From: Fidelibacterota bacterium
GTDB taxonomy: Bacteria > Fidelibacterota > UBA2242 > B5-G15
DNA length: 8,278 nt
Direction: 5' to 3'
Assembly (NCBI GenBank): GCA_003645825.1
Contig: QNCQ01000069.1
Coordinates: 1 to 8,278, forward strand
Shown: piece by piece, positions 6,990 through 8,278 of the stretch
How the letters are laid out: every line of letters starts with the position of its first letter
Numbering within the stretch: the first letter of the stretch is position 1
Program-made: the position numbers and the translations under genes
The notes under the pieces: model-generated
Databases searched by the model: none
Told to the model about the DNA's origin: nothing
The model's input: the letters and a program-made list of their open reading frames with translations, nothing else

Positions 6990-8132
6990 GTGAAAGTTCC
7001 ATTGCTTGATTTGAGGTTTCAGCTGGAAGGTATAAGAGATGAAATATTGAAAGCAATTGAAGATGTTGTAGATTCCACCAGATATATAATGGGTTCAAAC
7101 GTTTCGAAGCTTGAAGAACAAATCGCTGAATATTGTCAGACTGACTATGCCATCGGTGTTTCATCCGGTACAGATGCGTTGCTGGCATCTCTGATGGCTC
7201 TTGGGGTAGGTAATGGTGATGTTGTTATTACCACTCCTTATTCTTTTTTTGCGACCGCTGGAGCGATAGTGAGATTATCCGCAACTCCCGTTTTTGTAGA
7301 CATTGATAGAAAGACCTTCAACCTTTCTCCGAATAGTTTAGACGAGTGGTTTAGAAAGAATCAGAAAGAGGTGAAGAAAGTAAAAGCGGTAATAGCGGTT
7401 CATCTGTTTGGTCAGTGTGCTGATATGGATAGAATTCTGGAGATAGCTGGCAGGTATGGTGTGCCTGTTATAGAGGATGCAGCTCAGGCTATTGGGGCGA
7501 GGTACCCTTCGAAAAGTGGGGTTAAAAAGGCGGGTTCTATGGGCATTGCAGGGTGTTTTTCTTTTTTCCCGAGTAAGAATCTGGGATGTATGGGTGATGG
7601 TGGAATGATTACAACGAGAGATGCTTCTCTGGCTGATAAGATAAGAAGGATAAGGAATCACGGTGCGTATCCGAAATATTACCATTCTATAGTTGGCGGG
7701 AATTTTAGGCTTGACGAGATTCAGGCAGCAATCCTTCTTGTTAAACTGAAAAAACTGGAAGAATGGCATAAAGCAAGACAGAAGAATGCAGAATATTATA
7801 ATAGAAAGTTCGAAAATACCTTGATAGAAACTCCATCAGTGGCTTATGATTTTGATTGCCACATTTTTAATCAGTATGTGATCCTTGTTCCCGAAAAAAG
7901 GGACGAGTTGAGGAAATTTTTGCTGGAAAGTGGGATAGGATGTGAGGTATATTATCCGGTTCCCTTTCATTTGCAGGAGTGTTTCAGATATCTTGGGTAT
8001 AAGAAGGGAGATTTCCCAATATCTGAATTTGTTGCGGAACATTCGCTTGCCATTCCCGTTTTTCCAGGGTTGACCGAAGAACAACAGAATTATGTTGTTG
8101 ACAAGATCCTGGAATTTTTTAACCGAGTTTAG
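6990..8132 (+). CDS. wbpE: DegT/DnrJ/EryC1-family PLP sugar aminotransferase, WbpE-like
   Basis: This PLP-dependent enzyme adds an amino group from glutamate to a keto nucleotide sugar. The 380-aa product has the usual family length. Visible motifs are the N-terminal VPLLDL (3-8), SSGTDAL (58-64), VHLFGQCADMD (137-147, very WbpE-like), VIEDAAQAIGA (160-170, with Asp163 and Gln166 contacting the cofactor), SFFPSKNLGCMGDGG (191-205, with Lys196 as the Schiff-base lysine), NFRLDEIQAAIL (238-249) and YYPVPFHLQ (321-329). In WbpE the substrate is UDP-3-keto-GlcNAcA, giving the 3-amino uronic acid. That assignment is supported here by the WbpD-like acetyltransferase gene 13 bp downstream; another 3-keto or 4-keto sugar substrate remains possible. 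Translation starts at GTG 6990, using the AAGGAGG site at 6979-6985. An 85-bp gap separates it from the permease gene. The dehydrogenase and oxidase steps (WbpA- and WbpB-like) are not in the window. Confidence 0.92.
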   Translation: MKVPLLDLRFQLEGIRDEILKAIEDVVDSTRYIMGSNVSKLEEQIAEYCQTDYAIGVSSGTDALLASLMALGVGNGDVVITTPYSFFATAGAIVRLSATPVFVDIDRKTFNLSPNSLDEWFRKNQKEVKKVKAVIAVHLFGQCADMDRILEIAGRYGVPVIEDAAQAIGARYPSKSGVKKAGSMGIAGCFSFFPSKNLGCMGDGGMITTRDASLADKIRRIRNHGAYPKYYHSIVGGNFRLDEIQAAILLVKLKKLEEWHKARQKNAEYYNRKFENTLIETPSVAYDFDCHIFNQYVILVPEKRDELRKFLLESGIGCEVYYPVPFHLQECFRYLGYKKGDFPISEFVAEHSLAIPVFPGLTEEQQNYVVDKILEFFNRV

Positions 8133-8140
8133 GAGGTGAT
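8131..8140 (+). promoter_or_regulatory. Full-consensus Shine-Dalgarno overlapping the aminotransferase stop
   Basis: AGGAGGTGAT is the full complement of the 16S rRNA anti-Shine-Dalgarno tail. Its first two bases are the last two of the upstream TAG stop codon. It sits five bases before GTG 8146 (nine from the AGGAGG core), which selects that GTG and points to efficient, coupled translation of the acetyltransferase. Confidence 0.85.
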
Positions 8141-8145
8141 TGGTT

Positions 8146-8278
8146 GTGAAGGAAGAGAAAAAATATTTTGTCCACGAGTCCAGTTATGTGGATGAAAATG
8201 TTGAAATCGGAGAGGGAACAAAAATCTGGCATTTTTCGCATATCCAAAAGGGAGCAAAGATAGGGAAGTACTGTACTC
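8146..8278 (+). CDS. wbpD: WbpD/WlbB-like nucleotide-sugar N-acetyltransferase (3' end missing)
   Basis: Only the first 44 codons are present and the gene runs off the window. They encode MKEEKKYFVHESSYVDE, then VEIGEGTKIWHFSHI and a further hexapeptide-type stretch, KGAKIGKYC. The xIGxGTKIWHFSHI pattern is characteristic of the left-handed beta-helix acetyltransferases that use acetyl-CoA to acetylate the 3-amino group of UDP-GlcNAc3NA (WbpD, WlbB/BplB). The start is a GTG chosen by a perfect Shine-Dalgarno sequence overlapping the previous stop. The adjacent WbpE-like aminotransferase would make its substrate, so the two form consecutive steps towards a 2,3-diacetamido-2,3-dideoxy uronic acid. 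The short length seen and the similarity to other sugar O- and N-acetyltransferases leave some doubt about the exact substrate. Confidence 0.85.
   Translation, partial: MKEEKKYFVHESSYVDENVEIGEGTKIWHFSHIQKGAKIGKYCT

Noticed and set aside
7338..7769. 143-codon reverse-strand open frame
   Set aside because: It lies wholly inside the well-supported aminotransferase gene, opposite conserved motifs including part of the PLP-lysine region. Its product has no recognisable domain and it has no convincing ribosome site.

Overview
The window is a compact, entirely plus-strand stretch of a bacterial surface-polysaccharide locus with a sulfate uptake and activation module in the middle. It holds six genes: four complete, and one cut at each edge. 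I saw no tRNA, rRNA, CRISPR array, insertion sequence or integrase. The base composition is moderately AT-rich, the coding strand is purine-rich, and AGA/AGG arginine and ATA isoleucine codons are common. Together with the Wzz-kinase fusion this suggests a Gram-negative-type bacterium, possibly a thermophile, but the taxon cannot be fixed from this sequence.

Layout: (1) 1-777, 3' part of a multi-pass membrane protein of the LPG-synthase-TM/UPF0104 flippase-like family. (2) 788-3157, a Wzc-type protein joining a Wzz chain-length domain to a BY-kinase, which ends in a dense tyrosine cluster and a basic tail. (3) A 99-bp gap that may hold a weak terminator followed by an extended -10 promoter. 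(4) 3257-5119, a fused ATP sulfurylase/APS kinase that makes PAPS. (5) 5129-6904, an SLC13-type permease with two central RCK_C (TrkA-C) domains, most likely for sulfate. (6) 6990-8132, a WbpE-like PLP sugar aminotransferase whose start is best placed at the GTG at 6990. (7) 8146-8278, the start of a WbpD/WlbB-like left-handed beta-helix N-acetyltransferase, running off the edge.

How they may work together: the Wzc-like kinase controls polymer length and export. The aminotransferase and acetyltransferase are consecutive steps in making a 2,3-diacetamido-uronic acid nucleotide sugar. The permease and Sat/CysC would supply sulfate and PAPS. The simplest reading, which is inference, is that the locus makes an acidic exopolysaccharide or O-chain that is also sulfated, with the sulfotransferase outside the window. 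The alternative is that the sulfate genes serve general sulfur assimilation and sit here by chance. All families are known. I did not find a convincing undescribed system, and the main interest is the combination and some local details.
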